Assembly: GCA_030673995.1 (NCBI GenBank)
Contig: DAOUYU010000033.1
Span: forward strand, 1-12,009
Reading direction: 5' to 3'
DNA length: 12,009 nt
Source: Candidatus Aminicenantota bacterium
GTDB taxonomy: Bacteria; Acidobacteriota; Aminicenantia; Aminicenantales; Aminicenantaceae
This document shows, one piece after another, positions 1 through 6,380 of the stretch (the first letter of the stretch is position 1; every line of letters begins with the position of its first letter). The notes below the pieces were generated by a model that was not told where the DNA came from, made no database searches, and worked only from the letters and a program-made list of their open reading frames with translations. The position numbers and the translations under genes are program-made.

Positions 1-470
1 GGAAAGAAGTTCAGGAGAAGCTCTGGCCGACTATTGCATCAGGAGGCTGGGACCGGCACGAAAACGCGAGAAAATTCGAAACTCTTGGCCAGAGGGCTGA
101 TGCCCTGACCATTGCATTGGGAGAGGCAGTAGACTTCCAGAATGTTGTGGGCAGGGAGAGGATAGAGAGACGGATTAAAACGCTTGCCGGCTATTTGAAA
201 AAAGAGCTTGAGAAGATTTCTGGAGTGAAGTTACACACATCACGTGATCCTTACATCAGTGGAGGACTGACTGCTTTTTCCATCAAAGGAGTTGAGCCCC
301 GGAAAGTGGTCAATTATGTCAGGGAAAAATATAATATTGTTGTCAGAACCATCGGGAATAAGAAAGTCGGAACATACGGCATAAGGGTATCAACCCACAT
401 TTATGTTTCTTTGAAGCATGTGAACATGCTTCTGGAAGGGATAAGGCATCTGGTCCGCCACAGGAGCTGA
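1..470 (+). CDS. Class V aminotransferase / cysteine desulfurase-like protein, C-terminal part (5' truncated by window)
   Basis: The reading frame is open from base 3 to the TGA at 468-470, so the gene begins before the window; the internal TTG at 117 is not a credible start. The visible 155 residues begin KEVQEKLWPTIASGGWD and continue through KFETLGQRADALTIALGEAV. This matches the region of fold-type I PLP enzymes of class V (cysteine desulfurase, isopenicillin-N epimerase-like) where the C-terminal small domain starts. The later stretch with RTIGNKKVGTYGIRVSTHIY resembles the usual 'R.S.H.YN' end of these enzymes. The catalytic lysine and PLP-binding residues lie upstream and cannot be seen, so desulfurase, epimerase and aminotransferase activities cannot be told apart. 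It converges on the GGDEF gene with only 19 bp between the stop codons and no obvious terminator hairpin. Confidence 0.82.
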   Translation, partial: KEVQEKLWPTIASGGWDRHENARKFETLGQRADALTIALGEAVDFQNVVGRERIERRIKTLAGYLKKELEKISGVKLHTSRDPYISGGLTAFSIKGVEPRKVVNYVREKYNIVVRTIGNKKVGTYGIRVSTHIYVSLKHVNMLLEGIRHLVRHRS

Positions 471-489
471 GAATAGGATAAGCTCATCA

Positions 490-3400
490 CTAAAGAGTAA
501 CAGCCTTCCTGACAAGAGGTGATTTATCATTTTTCAGTTCAGCGAGAATCTCTTTAGTCTTCTTATTCTTAGGTAACTTTTTTAAGGCCCAGGTTGCAGC
601 CACTCGAACAGAATTAGGCTTGGCTCTTGTAAAAACTCCTTGTCCAGCCGGGCTAACAACAGCAATAAGGCTCTCGATAGCGATTTGTGAACCGATAATC
701 CCTAGAGTTCTGCATGTATGCGCTTGCAGCGAAATACTCTCTTCTTTTTTCCAGATCTTCTTTGGCTTTATCATTTTCAAAAGAGTGGGGACAGCCTCAG
801 TCATCTTTCGATCTGCGAATATGGTGAGAATATCCTGCTTGGCTTTTCCCTTGATTTGATCGAATAATTCCAGAAGGACGGAGTTAACTTCTTTTCCGGG
901 AATTTGTTTTAAGACTTCAACGGCAGGAAAGACAGTCTCTTCTGGCCCCAGAAGAACTATTTCGCGCAGCACAGGAATGAGCTTAGGGCTCTCTATAAAC
1001 ATATCGGCCACTTTGATCACTTTAGAAAGCGGTGTAGAAGACATTCCAGAATGTATTTTTTCTAAAAATGCCTCCACAGCTAATAATCCCGCCTTCCTGA
1101 TAATTGCTGCGACAAGAAGTCTTGTCCGAAATGGCATACTAGAAATGATTGCATTCAATCCAGCATCAGCAAGTTTTTTTGGTTCCTGATTCATCAGCCA
1201 TGCCGCTGCTTTGGCTCGCGTTTCGGAGTCTTGAGAATTGAGATCCTCTAAAGCCAGAGATATTTCCTCTTCTGCTTTTTCTACAACCTGTAAATCAGGC
1301 AGGACATCTACGTATCGGTCCTTCTTGTCAGGGATTCTATCGACTTGAGGCATTGATCTTCCAGGTTCCAGAACAGCTTTTTCCAACTTGGCCATGTCTG
1401 TTTTGTCCATAAGATCTATAAGTCTTTGGAAATCCTGTTGGCCAACATTTGTTGATTTTATGGCCGAGAGCAGATCTTCTTTTTCCTTTCCAAATTTGGT
1501 CACAATGTTACGCAATTGCTCTAACTGTTCGTCGGTAATCCGTTGCGCATCTGGATCAGCTTGAGCCTGAGTGCCATGGTCCTCTTTCTGGGCACCCCGC
1601 GCAAGCACTTCCTGACTATCGAGAAAGACTTTTCGTTCTCCAACCGCCACAAACACTTTTCTGTCAGGAAGTATGTTTGATAATTCGAGCTGCTTAACCA
1701 GCTCATCCCACCGATTGATCACCTCTTCGTGGCTCTTGGTGAATATCTCCAAAAATCGCACGAGTTCATCCTGGCTTACTCCTCGAAGGAACAATATCCC
1801 CTGCAGTCCGTAATTGCTGAGAGTCGTATACAGGTCGCTCCTTAATTGGGGATCTATAAGTTTTGCCGGCACAGGCTGGCCGTTTAAAAGCATTGTTTCC
1901 GGTGTCAATGAAACGGAAAGTGCTTCCGTCTTAGCTGCAAGAAATGAATTCAGAAGATTCATGAATCGCTTTACAGCATTCATGACATTGAGGTTCTCCT
2001 TCGGAAAAAGACGCAGGTTTTGCATGGCCATCCTGAGCGCTGCTGCGAATTTTTGGGCGGTGGCTAGATCTTCATCCTTAAGGGGCGACTCTTTTGCCAC
2101 CGATTCAATGTATAGTTTCTTTTGCAGAGCCTCTCTGGATCCTTTGGAAAGGTAAACTTCCTCCATTTGGTTTCTCATAACAGAAAACATCTCTGTTGCC
2201 CTTCCCATTTGACCTGCATTCTGGAGGTGGTAAGCCAGCCTCCCAACAATCCTTTCAAGAGAACCAGAAGCATATTTCTTCTCTATCTCCGCCGCTAGAT
2301 TATGGTAGTTTTTTCGTTCCTTTTCACTCATGAGAGAATATAAAACGGAACGGCCCATTCGGTGAGCAAAGATGAATTCATCTGGAATCGGAGTCTCCTC
2401 AATAATAAGCAATCTTCGTGCTTTGCTGAGAATGTTCAAAACTTGTTGTACCTTAAGCTTCGACATTTCTGCAAGCTGCTGTGGATTGATCTTCTCACCG
2501 AGAATAGAAGCCAGCTTGAGAGTATTGATCGCTTCCTTATCCATAAGCATCAGCCTTTGCTCGATCAGATCGCGGAGGCTTAACGGTATATCCTCAGGTT
2601 TTACCGAGGATAGATTCCATTCATATCCTCTGGCTTCAATCTTGCCTTTCTGAAGGAGGTAAGATAAGGTCTCTACAATAAACAGCGGGTTTCCAGCAGA
2701 GTTACGCAACAGGGCTTCTGTGGATTCAGTGGTCAGCGTCTTTCCGTCAAAAATTTTTGTTGAGAGTATATTAATGTGTTCAAGATTCAAAGGATTAAGC
2801 TCATATTTTTTGACCTCACTGTTGCTTATTACCTCCGGCATCGAGTCAAGAAGGAGCATCATATTCTCCTCTCCAGAGGCCAACTCTGGACTGTTGACCG
2901 AAGAAACAAAGAACAGCCTGTTATCATTCTCTGCCTTGAACTGAGAGTCTAATAACTGCAATGAGGGAAGATCGATTTGGTCTGCATCATCGAGCAGCAC
3001 GACTCCATCGCCTATTTCACGGAGGATAAAAAAGGTTTGAGTCAAAGCTGCAAAAAGAGCTGATCTGTCAGATTCCATGTCTTCTTTTTCTGCCTTTACC
3101 TCTTTGACTTCCCAGGGATAAAGGTTTGGCTTGAGAATGAGTTTATCCTTATCGTCGAGTTTGGAGAAAACATAGTCAGAAATTTGCTGGTCATTCTCGA
3201 AAAGACTTCCCAGGGCTGCAAATATGGAGCCATACTTTTCGGTCTGCCAATAAGGGTAACCCCTTGCCAGCAGAATAAAGGCGACTTTTTCTCTGGCGAT
3301 TTCTTCGACATATTTTATAAGCCTTGTTTTTCCTGTTCCATCGCCACCGAGAAACACAGGGAAAATGGAAGAATTTCCTTTTTTAGAGAATTGCTTATCC

Positions 3401-4017
3401 AAGAATTGAACAATTTCATCTCTGCCGACGATCGGGGGGGCTGCAAGGATTGAATCAAGCTTAGCTGGAGTCATAAACTTGCCAGCATCAGGGTAAGGAA
3501 TGATCCGGCCTCTTCCCCACTGTTTTGCTGCATAGAGCGCTTCGTCGGCTTTTTTAAAGAGTGTTTTCCATGTTTTCCCGTCCTTGGGAAACAGGGAAAC
3601 TCCTGCGCTGCAACTAAGTGTGAGTTGTTTGTCTCCAAATTTGAGGGGCGACTTTGTTGTCTTTTTCTGAATCTCGGTCCCCAGGTCCCTGGCTTTGTGT
3701 TTGCCCAGTCCTGGAACGAGAAGAACAAACTCATCCCCCGCATAACGGATAGCAGTCCCTTCGGGATGGATATTTTCCACAAGAATTCTGGAGAAATGCA
3801 CTAACGCATCATCGCCTGCCTGGTGTCCGTAGGTATCGTTGATGCCTTTGAAATCATCCATGTCGATCATGAAGAAGGCGATGGTTTGATCCTTCTTTTT
3901 AGCCTGCACTAGCTGTTGAGGAACCTGTTCGCTCAAATACCGCCGGTTGAATATTTGTGTGAGGTCATCCATATAGAGGAGGCTCTGGAGTTTCTTGCTT
4001 GTTGTTTCAGAGTGCAT
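490..4017 (-). CDS. Diguanylate cyclase-like GGDEF domain fused to AAA/STAND ATPase and HEAT-like repeats
   Basis: This 1175-residue, apparently cytoplasmic protein has no signal peptide or clear membrane segment. Residues about 15-172 form a GGDEF domain: DDLTQIFNRRYL, the metal-binding IDMDDFKGINDTYGH (51-65) and RYAGDEF (91-97), so the signature is AGDEF, a variant found in active cyclases. The RxxD product-inhibition site expected just before it is replaced by HPEG (84-87). Residues about 195-460 form a P-loop ATPase of the STAND/AAA_16 type: VGRDE, Walker A GGDGTGKT (224-231), Walker B VVLLDDADQID (339-349) and SAGNPLFIVETLSYLL (440-454). A helical region follows, then a region with LNGQPVP and a conserved-looking FLRGVSQDELVRFLEIF, then HEAT-like helices at about 920-1175. 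This suggests a c-di-GMP enzyme gated by a nucleotide-dependent switch and a scaffold; signal and partners are unknown. No Shine-Dalgarno site is visible before the ATG, so the start is uncertain (alternative Met16). Confidence 0.9.
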   Translation of the reverse strand: MHSETTSKKLQSLLYMDDLTQIFNRRYLSEQVPQQLVQAKKKDQTIAFFMIDMDDFKGINDTYGHQAGDDALVHFSRILVENIHPEGTAIRYAGDEFVLLVPGLGKHKARDLGTEIQKKTTKSPLKFGDKQLTLSCSAGVSLFPKDGKTWKTLFKKADEALYAAKQWGRGRIIPYPDAGKFMTPAKLDSILAAPPIVGRDEIVQFLDKQFSKKGNSSIFPVFLGGDGTGKTRLIKYVEEIAREKVAFILLARGYPYWQTEKYGSIFAALGSLFENDQQISDYVFSKLDDKDKLILKPNLYPWEVKEVKAEKEDMESDRSALFAALTQTFFILREIGDGVVLLDDADQIDLPSLQLLDSQFKAENDNRLFFVSSVNSPELASGEENMMLLLDSMPEVISNSEVKKYELNPLNLEHINILSTKIFDGKTLTTESTEALLRNSAGNPLFIVETLSYLLQKGKIEARGYEWNLSSVKPEDIPLSLRDLIEQRLMLMDKEAINTLKLASILGEKINPQQLAEMSKLKVQQVLNILSKARRLLIIEETPIPDEFIFAHRMGRSVLYSLMSEKERKNYHNLAAEIEKKYASGSLERIVGRLAYHLQNAGQMGRATEMFSVMRNQMEEVYLSKGSREALQKKLYIESVAKESPLKDEDLATAQKFAAALRMAMQNLRLFPKENLNVMNAVKRFMNLLNSFLAAKTEALSVSLTPETMLLNGQPVPAKLIDPQLRSDLYTTLSNYGLQGILFLRGVSQDELVRFLEIFTKSHEEVINRWDELVKQLELSNILPDRKVFVAVGERKVFLDSQEVLARGAQKEDHGTQAQADPDAQRITDEQLEQLRNIVTKFGKEKEDLLSAIKSTNVGQQDFQRLIDLMDKTDMAKLEKAVLEPGRSMPQVDRIPDKKDRYVDVLPDLQVVEKAEEEISLALEDLNSQDSETRAKAAAWLMNQEPKKLADAGLNAIISSMPFRTRLLVAAIIRKAGLLAVEAFLEKIHSGMSSTPLSKVIKVADMFIESPKLIPVLREIVLLGPEETVFPAVEVLKQIPGKEVNSVLLELFDQIKGKAKQDILTIFADRKMTEAVPTLLKMIKPKKIWKKEESISLQAHTCRTLGIIGSQIAIESLIAVVSPAGQGVFTRAKPNSVRVAATWALKKLPKNKKTKEILAELKNDKSPLVRKAVTL

Positions 4018-4120
4018 GATATTTAGGAAGATTTAACCAAAGAAATAGAAATTTATTTTTTTTGTGCGGAAACAAATTTTTCTACTTTGTACATAAAATT
4101 AATCGATTTGCCCTGCGCAT

Positions 4121-4149
4121 TTTATATCACAAGCACTATTTATGGTCAA
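4121..4149 (-). promoter_or_regulatory. Sigma-70-type promoter for the GGDEF/AAA gene
   Basis: On the minus strand TTGACC (4144-4149) is followed after 17 bp by TATAAA (4121-4126), with a TG one base upstream of the -10 (extended -10). Transcription would start near 4114, giving a leader of about 97 nt before the ATG at 4017. This is seen in sequence only; no start site has been mapped. Confidence 0.6.
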
Positions 4150-4226
4150 ATACACAAAATGCTCCAGTTTAGTGTTTCATTGTATCAGATTTACACTGCG
4201 AAGGCGAAAGAATTGAACAGAAACTC

Positions 4227-4238
4227 GAATAATTCAGG
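4227..4238 (+). repeat. Orphan end-fragment of the inverted-repeat element
   Basis: GAATAATTCAGG is identical to the outer 12 bases of the right ends at 4337-4348 and 4595-4606. Here it is followed by CTAAA, as at 8863-8867. The TGTCGGC half of the terminal repeat is missing, so this is either a decayed remnant or a chance match in AT-rich DNA. Confidence 0.4.
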
Positions 4239-4275
4239 CTAAATAACAAATACTGTTTTCTTTTTTTTTACATAT

Positions 4276-4304
4276 TTGACTATAATATGAAGGCTTAATA
4301 TTAT
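4276..4304 (+). promoter_or_regulatory. Candidate promoter reading toward pgsB
   Basis: TTGACT (4276-4281) and TATTAT (4299-4304) are 17 bp apart, each 5/6 to consensus. A perfect TATAAT also lies at 4281-4286 but lacks a -35. The -10 at 4299 lies inside the repeat copy that begins at 4295, so the repeat may have completed the promoter. It would give a leader of roughly 310 nt running through the GC-rich structured element before pgsB. No better promoter is visible closer to pgsB. Confidence 0.4.
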
Positions 4305-4348
4305 TGAAAATAAATGAAGGTGTCGGCATATTTTATGAATAATTCAGG
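4295..4348 (+). repeat. Truncated copy (right half) of small inverted-repeat element; 54-bp direct repeat
   Basis: This 54-bp stretch matches 4553-4606 with a single mismatch (G at 4319, A at 4577), at an offset of 258 bp. It contains the 28-base right terminal repeat (TGTCGGC...AATTCAGG, 4321-4348) plus 26 bases of element interior. No matching left terminal repeat is found upstream, so the copy appears truncated. Its outer end lies four bases from the start of the next copy. Confidence 0.85.
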
Positions 4349-4352
4349 GAGT

Positions 4353-4606
4353 CTGGATTATTCACGAGTCGAGATTGCCGTAGCGGCGAGGCCGCAGCCC
4401 ATGAAGCTGTCGTGAACTACCGCGAATGGGCTGCAACGAAGCCGATGCAGTGAGGTCGGCTCGCCCGAAGGGTAAAAAATGCCGACATTTGATAGAAATT
4501 ATACAACTAACAAAGTGATAGTCTTTATTTTACTGAAAACCAGGAAATAATGTTAATATTATTGAAAATAAATGAAAGTGTCGGCATATTTTATGAATAA
4601 TTCAGG
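4353..4606 (+). mobile_element. MITE-like element (copy 2) interrupted by a 108-bp insertion
   Basis: The right terminal repeat is 4579-4606 (TGTCGGC...TTCAGG). The left terminal repeat is split: CTGGATTATTCA (4353-4364) and TAAAAAATGCCGACA (4473-4487) rejoin into a 27-base arm that matches the right arm's reverse complement with two mismatches. Removing 4365-4472 leaves 146 bp, close to the 144 bp of the intact copy at 8719-8862. The interiors are related: TACTGAAAA followed closely by AAATAATGT occurs in both (4531-4553 and 8786-8807). No coding sequence is present, so the element would be non-autonomous. No clear target-site duplication is visible. Confidence 0.78.
4365..4472 (+). repeat. 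GC-rich structured REP-like element nested in the MITE-like copy
   Basis: These 108 bases are about 65% G+C inside strongly AT-rich DNA. They hold a perfect 9-bp inverted repeat, GCAGCCCAT (4394-4402) with ATGGGCTGC (4426-4434) around a 23-nt loop, then a 5-bp hairpin GCCGA (4441-4445)/TCGGC (4456-4460), then CCC-GAA-GGG (4464-4472). Composition and tandem hairpins fit a REP/BIME-type element mobilised in trans by an IS200-like (RAYT) transposase, or a small structured RNA. It carries no ORF of note and interrupts the left terminal repeat of the surrounding element. Confidence 0.65.
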
Positions 4607-4608
4607 TT

Positions 4609-4615
4609 AAAGGAG
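4609..4615 (+). promoter_or_regulatory. Shine-Dalgarno site that decides the pgsB start
   Basis: AAAGGAG is followed by a 7-nt spacer and ATT at 4623. The next conventional start, TTG at 4647, has no such site at a workable distance. The motif lies only two bases beyond the end of the repeat element (4606). Confidence 0.7.
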
Positions 4616-4622
4616 TGTTTTC

Positions 4623-5822
4623 ATTAGAGAGCTTTTAGTCCTTATATTGAGTGCTTCCCTTGTTATTATTTATTTACTGGTTGAGAGGATCAGTCTTTCT
4701 CGAAGAATTCGAGCCCTTCCCCTTAGAATATGTGTGACAGGGACAAGAGGAAAATCGAGTGTGACAAGACTCATAGCAGCTTGCTTGAGAGAGGCAGGAT
4801 ACTCCGTACTGGCCAAAACGACAGGTTCAAAGCCCATCATCATCTTTCCCGGCGGCGAAGAGAAAGAGATTAAGCGCAGAGGTTCTCCCTCTATCCTGGA
4901 AGGGAAGAAAATCCTGAAGATAGGTGTCAAGCTTAAAGTTCAGGCTCTAGTTTCGGAATTGATGGGTGTCCATCCTGAGCGCAGCTTCATCGAGTCAGTT
5001 CAGATGTTTAAGCCTCATATTCTGGTCATAACCAATGTCCGTCCCGACCATCTGGCTCAAATGGGTACTGCGAGAGAAACTGTAGCCTGCTGTCTTGCCA
5101 CTTCAATAACTCGGAACATCACCGTTTTTCTCCATCAAGACGAATTTTTCCCTGTATTTCAAGAGAGAGCAGAGAGCTTAAACTCCAGACTCATCCAGGT
5201 ACGCGGGGATTATTTAGCAGAGCATCTCCTGTTTAAGCAAGAATTTCCCTTTTATGAATTTGAAGAAAATATTCGACTGTCTCTGACTGTGGCTGAATTT
5301 TTGGGAATAGATAAGCATGTTGCTCTTCGTGGGATGGAGAAGCTCAAACCTGATTTTGGCAGCCTCAAAATCTGGACAGCAGATTTGGGTAAGCCGCCCC
5401 GACACTTTTACCTGGTTAGCGCCTTTGCTGCCAATGACCCGGAATCGACTCGGTATGTATTATCCAGGCTCAAAAAAATGAGGTCCTTAAGGGCAAGTAA
5501 AATAATCTGCCTTCTCAGCCTCAGGCGAGATAGAGGAGACAGAACACTCCAGTGGTTAAAGGCTCTTCAAGAAGGTGCTTTTCCTGAGTTTCGAAAGTTT
5601 CTCTTCATCGGAGACCATGCGCGAACCCTGAAAAGCAAGTTGAGATTGAATAGAAAAATGAAGGTTTTTGTCCTTAAAAATAATAATCCTCAAAAAATCA
5701 TGGAGGAGATTTCAGGAATGTTGGAAGAAGAGAAAGTTTTGGTGGGACTGGGGAATATGGGAGGTATCGGGGAAGAGCTTGTTAAATATTGGGAGAATAT
5801 TGGAAGGCCCCATGATTTTTGA
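4623..5822 (+). CDS. pgsB: Poly-gamma-glutamate synthase subunit PgsB (CapB), Mur-ligase-like
   Basis: PgsB is the ATP-dependent amide ligase that, with membrane protein PgsC, polymerises glutamate through the gamma-carboxyl at the inner membrane. From ATT 4623 the protein has 399 residues, close to the 393 of Bacillus subtilis PgsB. Visible landmarks are an N-terminal membrane segment (about residues 3-20), ALPLRICVTGTRGKSSVTRL with the P-loop GTRGKSS (40-46), NVRPDHLAQMG, AANDPEST, RRDRGDRT and GLGNMGGIGEEL. All have counterparts in Bacillus PgsB (GIRGKST, NVLEDHMDVMG, AANDASST, RADRVDRT, GVGNIHGA). The conventional TTG at 4647 would remove half of the membrane segment and lacks a ribosome-binding site; an in-frame stop at 4608-4610 bars any earlier start. 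The gene overlaps pgsC by 11 bp, implying translational coupling. Confidence 0.93.
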   Translation: MRELLVLILSASLVIIYLLVERISLSRRIRALPLRICVTGTRGKSSVTRLIAACLREAGYSVLAKTTGSKPIIIFPGGEEKEIKRRGSPSILEGKKILKIGVKLKVQALVSELMGVHPERSFIESVQMFKPHILVITNVRPDHLAQMGTARETVACCLATSITRNITVFLHQDEFFPVFQERAESLNSRLIQVRGDYLAEHLLFKQEFPFYEFEENIRLSLTVAEFLGIDKHVALRGMEKLKPDFGSLKIWTADLGKPPRHFYLVSAFAANDPESTRYVLSRLKKMRSLRASKIICLLSLRRDRGDRTLQWLKALQEGAFPEFRKFLFIGDHARTLKSKLRLNRKMKVFVLKNNNPQKIMEEISGMLEEEKVLVGLGNMGGIGEELVKYWENIGRPHDF

Positions 5823-6246
5823 GACGGTTTTTATCGGACTTATCCTTGCTTTCCTTTATGTAGAGCTTATGGATATTTACCCTGGAGGGATTATTGTCCC
5901 TGCTTATATGGCTCTTTATCTTGACCAGCCGCTTAGAGTACTGGCCACGATTCTTATCGCCGTTTTAAGTCTTTTCACATATAAAATTTTGTCTCGTTTT
6001 CTCATTCTCTTTGGTAAGAGAAGATTTGTTATGCTTGTTCTTCTTGGAAGCCTATGGACACAGCTCTGGTTTCTTTCATTACCCCATTTTTTCTCTTCTC
6101 CTTTGGAACTGCGAGCAATCGGATGGCTTATTCCGGGTCTTCTGGCAAATAACCTGGAAAAACAGAAATTTGTTCCGACATTGGCTTCCATGTTTTTTGT
6201 CTCCATTTTGACTTATTTTCTTGTACGAGTGCTTATGTGGCTTTGA
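5812..6246 (+). CDS. pgsC: Poly-gamma-glutamate synthase membrane subunit PgsC (CapC)
   Basis: This is a 144-residue integral membrane protein (Bacillus PgsC is 149). It begins MIFETVFIGLILAF and carries the PgsC-type PGGIIVPAYMAL segment (24-35), then hydrophobic stretches at about 41-66, 70-90 and 121-143, and GLLANNLEKQ near 109. The frame is open upstream to 5668, but ATG 5812 is chosen because the product then aligns end to end with PgsC and GGAAGG stands four bases upstream. The first 11 bases overlap the end of pgsB. PgsC forms the catalytic complex with PgsB; family knowledge places it in the cytoplasmic membrane. No pgsA or pgsE homologue follows. Confidence 0.93.
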   Translation: MIFETVFIGLILAFLYVELMDIYPGGIIVPAYMALYLDQPLRVLATILIAVLSLFTYKILSRFLILFGKRRFVMLVLLGSLWTQLWFLSLPHFFSSPLELRAIGWLIPGLLANNLEKQKFVPTLASMFFVSILTYFLVRVLMWL

Positions 6247-6274
6247 CTATAGCCTTAGTGACTTAATGATTTAT

Positions 6275-6351
6275 ATTGTCATTGTGAAGAGCAGCGAGAG
6301 GTAGCAATCCATACATTGTGGGATTGCAGCGCTTCGCCCGCATTGACATTT
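6275..6351. repeat. Palindromic dispersed-repeat remnant between pgsC and pgsW
   Basis: The stretch runs from ATTGTCATTGTGAAGAGC to CGCATTGACATT and folds imperfectly on itself, with a perfect inner stem GCAATCC (6304-6310)/GGATTGC (6321-6327). It looks like a decayed member of the widespread 'GTCATTGCGAG...GCAATC' palindromic repeat found in many bacterial genomes. It fills most of the 134-bp gap between pgsC and the next gene and may act as a transcript-stabilising hairpin or attenuator. Confidence 0.6.
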
Positions 6352-6380
6352 AATATTCTGGCTCTGGAAGTAGAGAGTAA

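Noticed and set aside
620..3453. Several plus-strand reading frames of 70-113 codons within the GGDEF/AAA gene
   Set aside because: They lie antisense to a long, domain-rich protein, have no family-like sequence and no ribosome-binding sites; they are shadows of that gene.
4365..4472. tRNA gene in the GC-rich island
   Set aside because: The hairpins do not form a cloverleaf, and no T-loop GGTTCRA motif or CCA end is present.
4295..4606. CRISPR-like direct repeats
   Set aside because: Only two direct copies exist, 258 bp apart, and they are explained as ends of inverted-repeat elements; there are no regular spacers and no cas genes.
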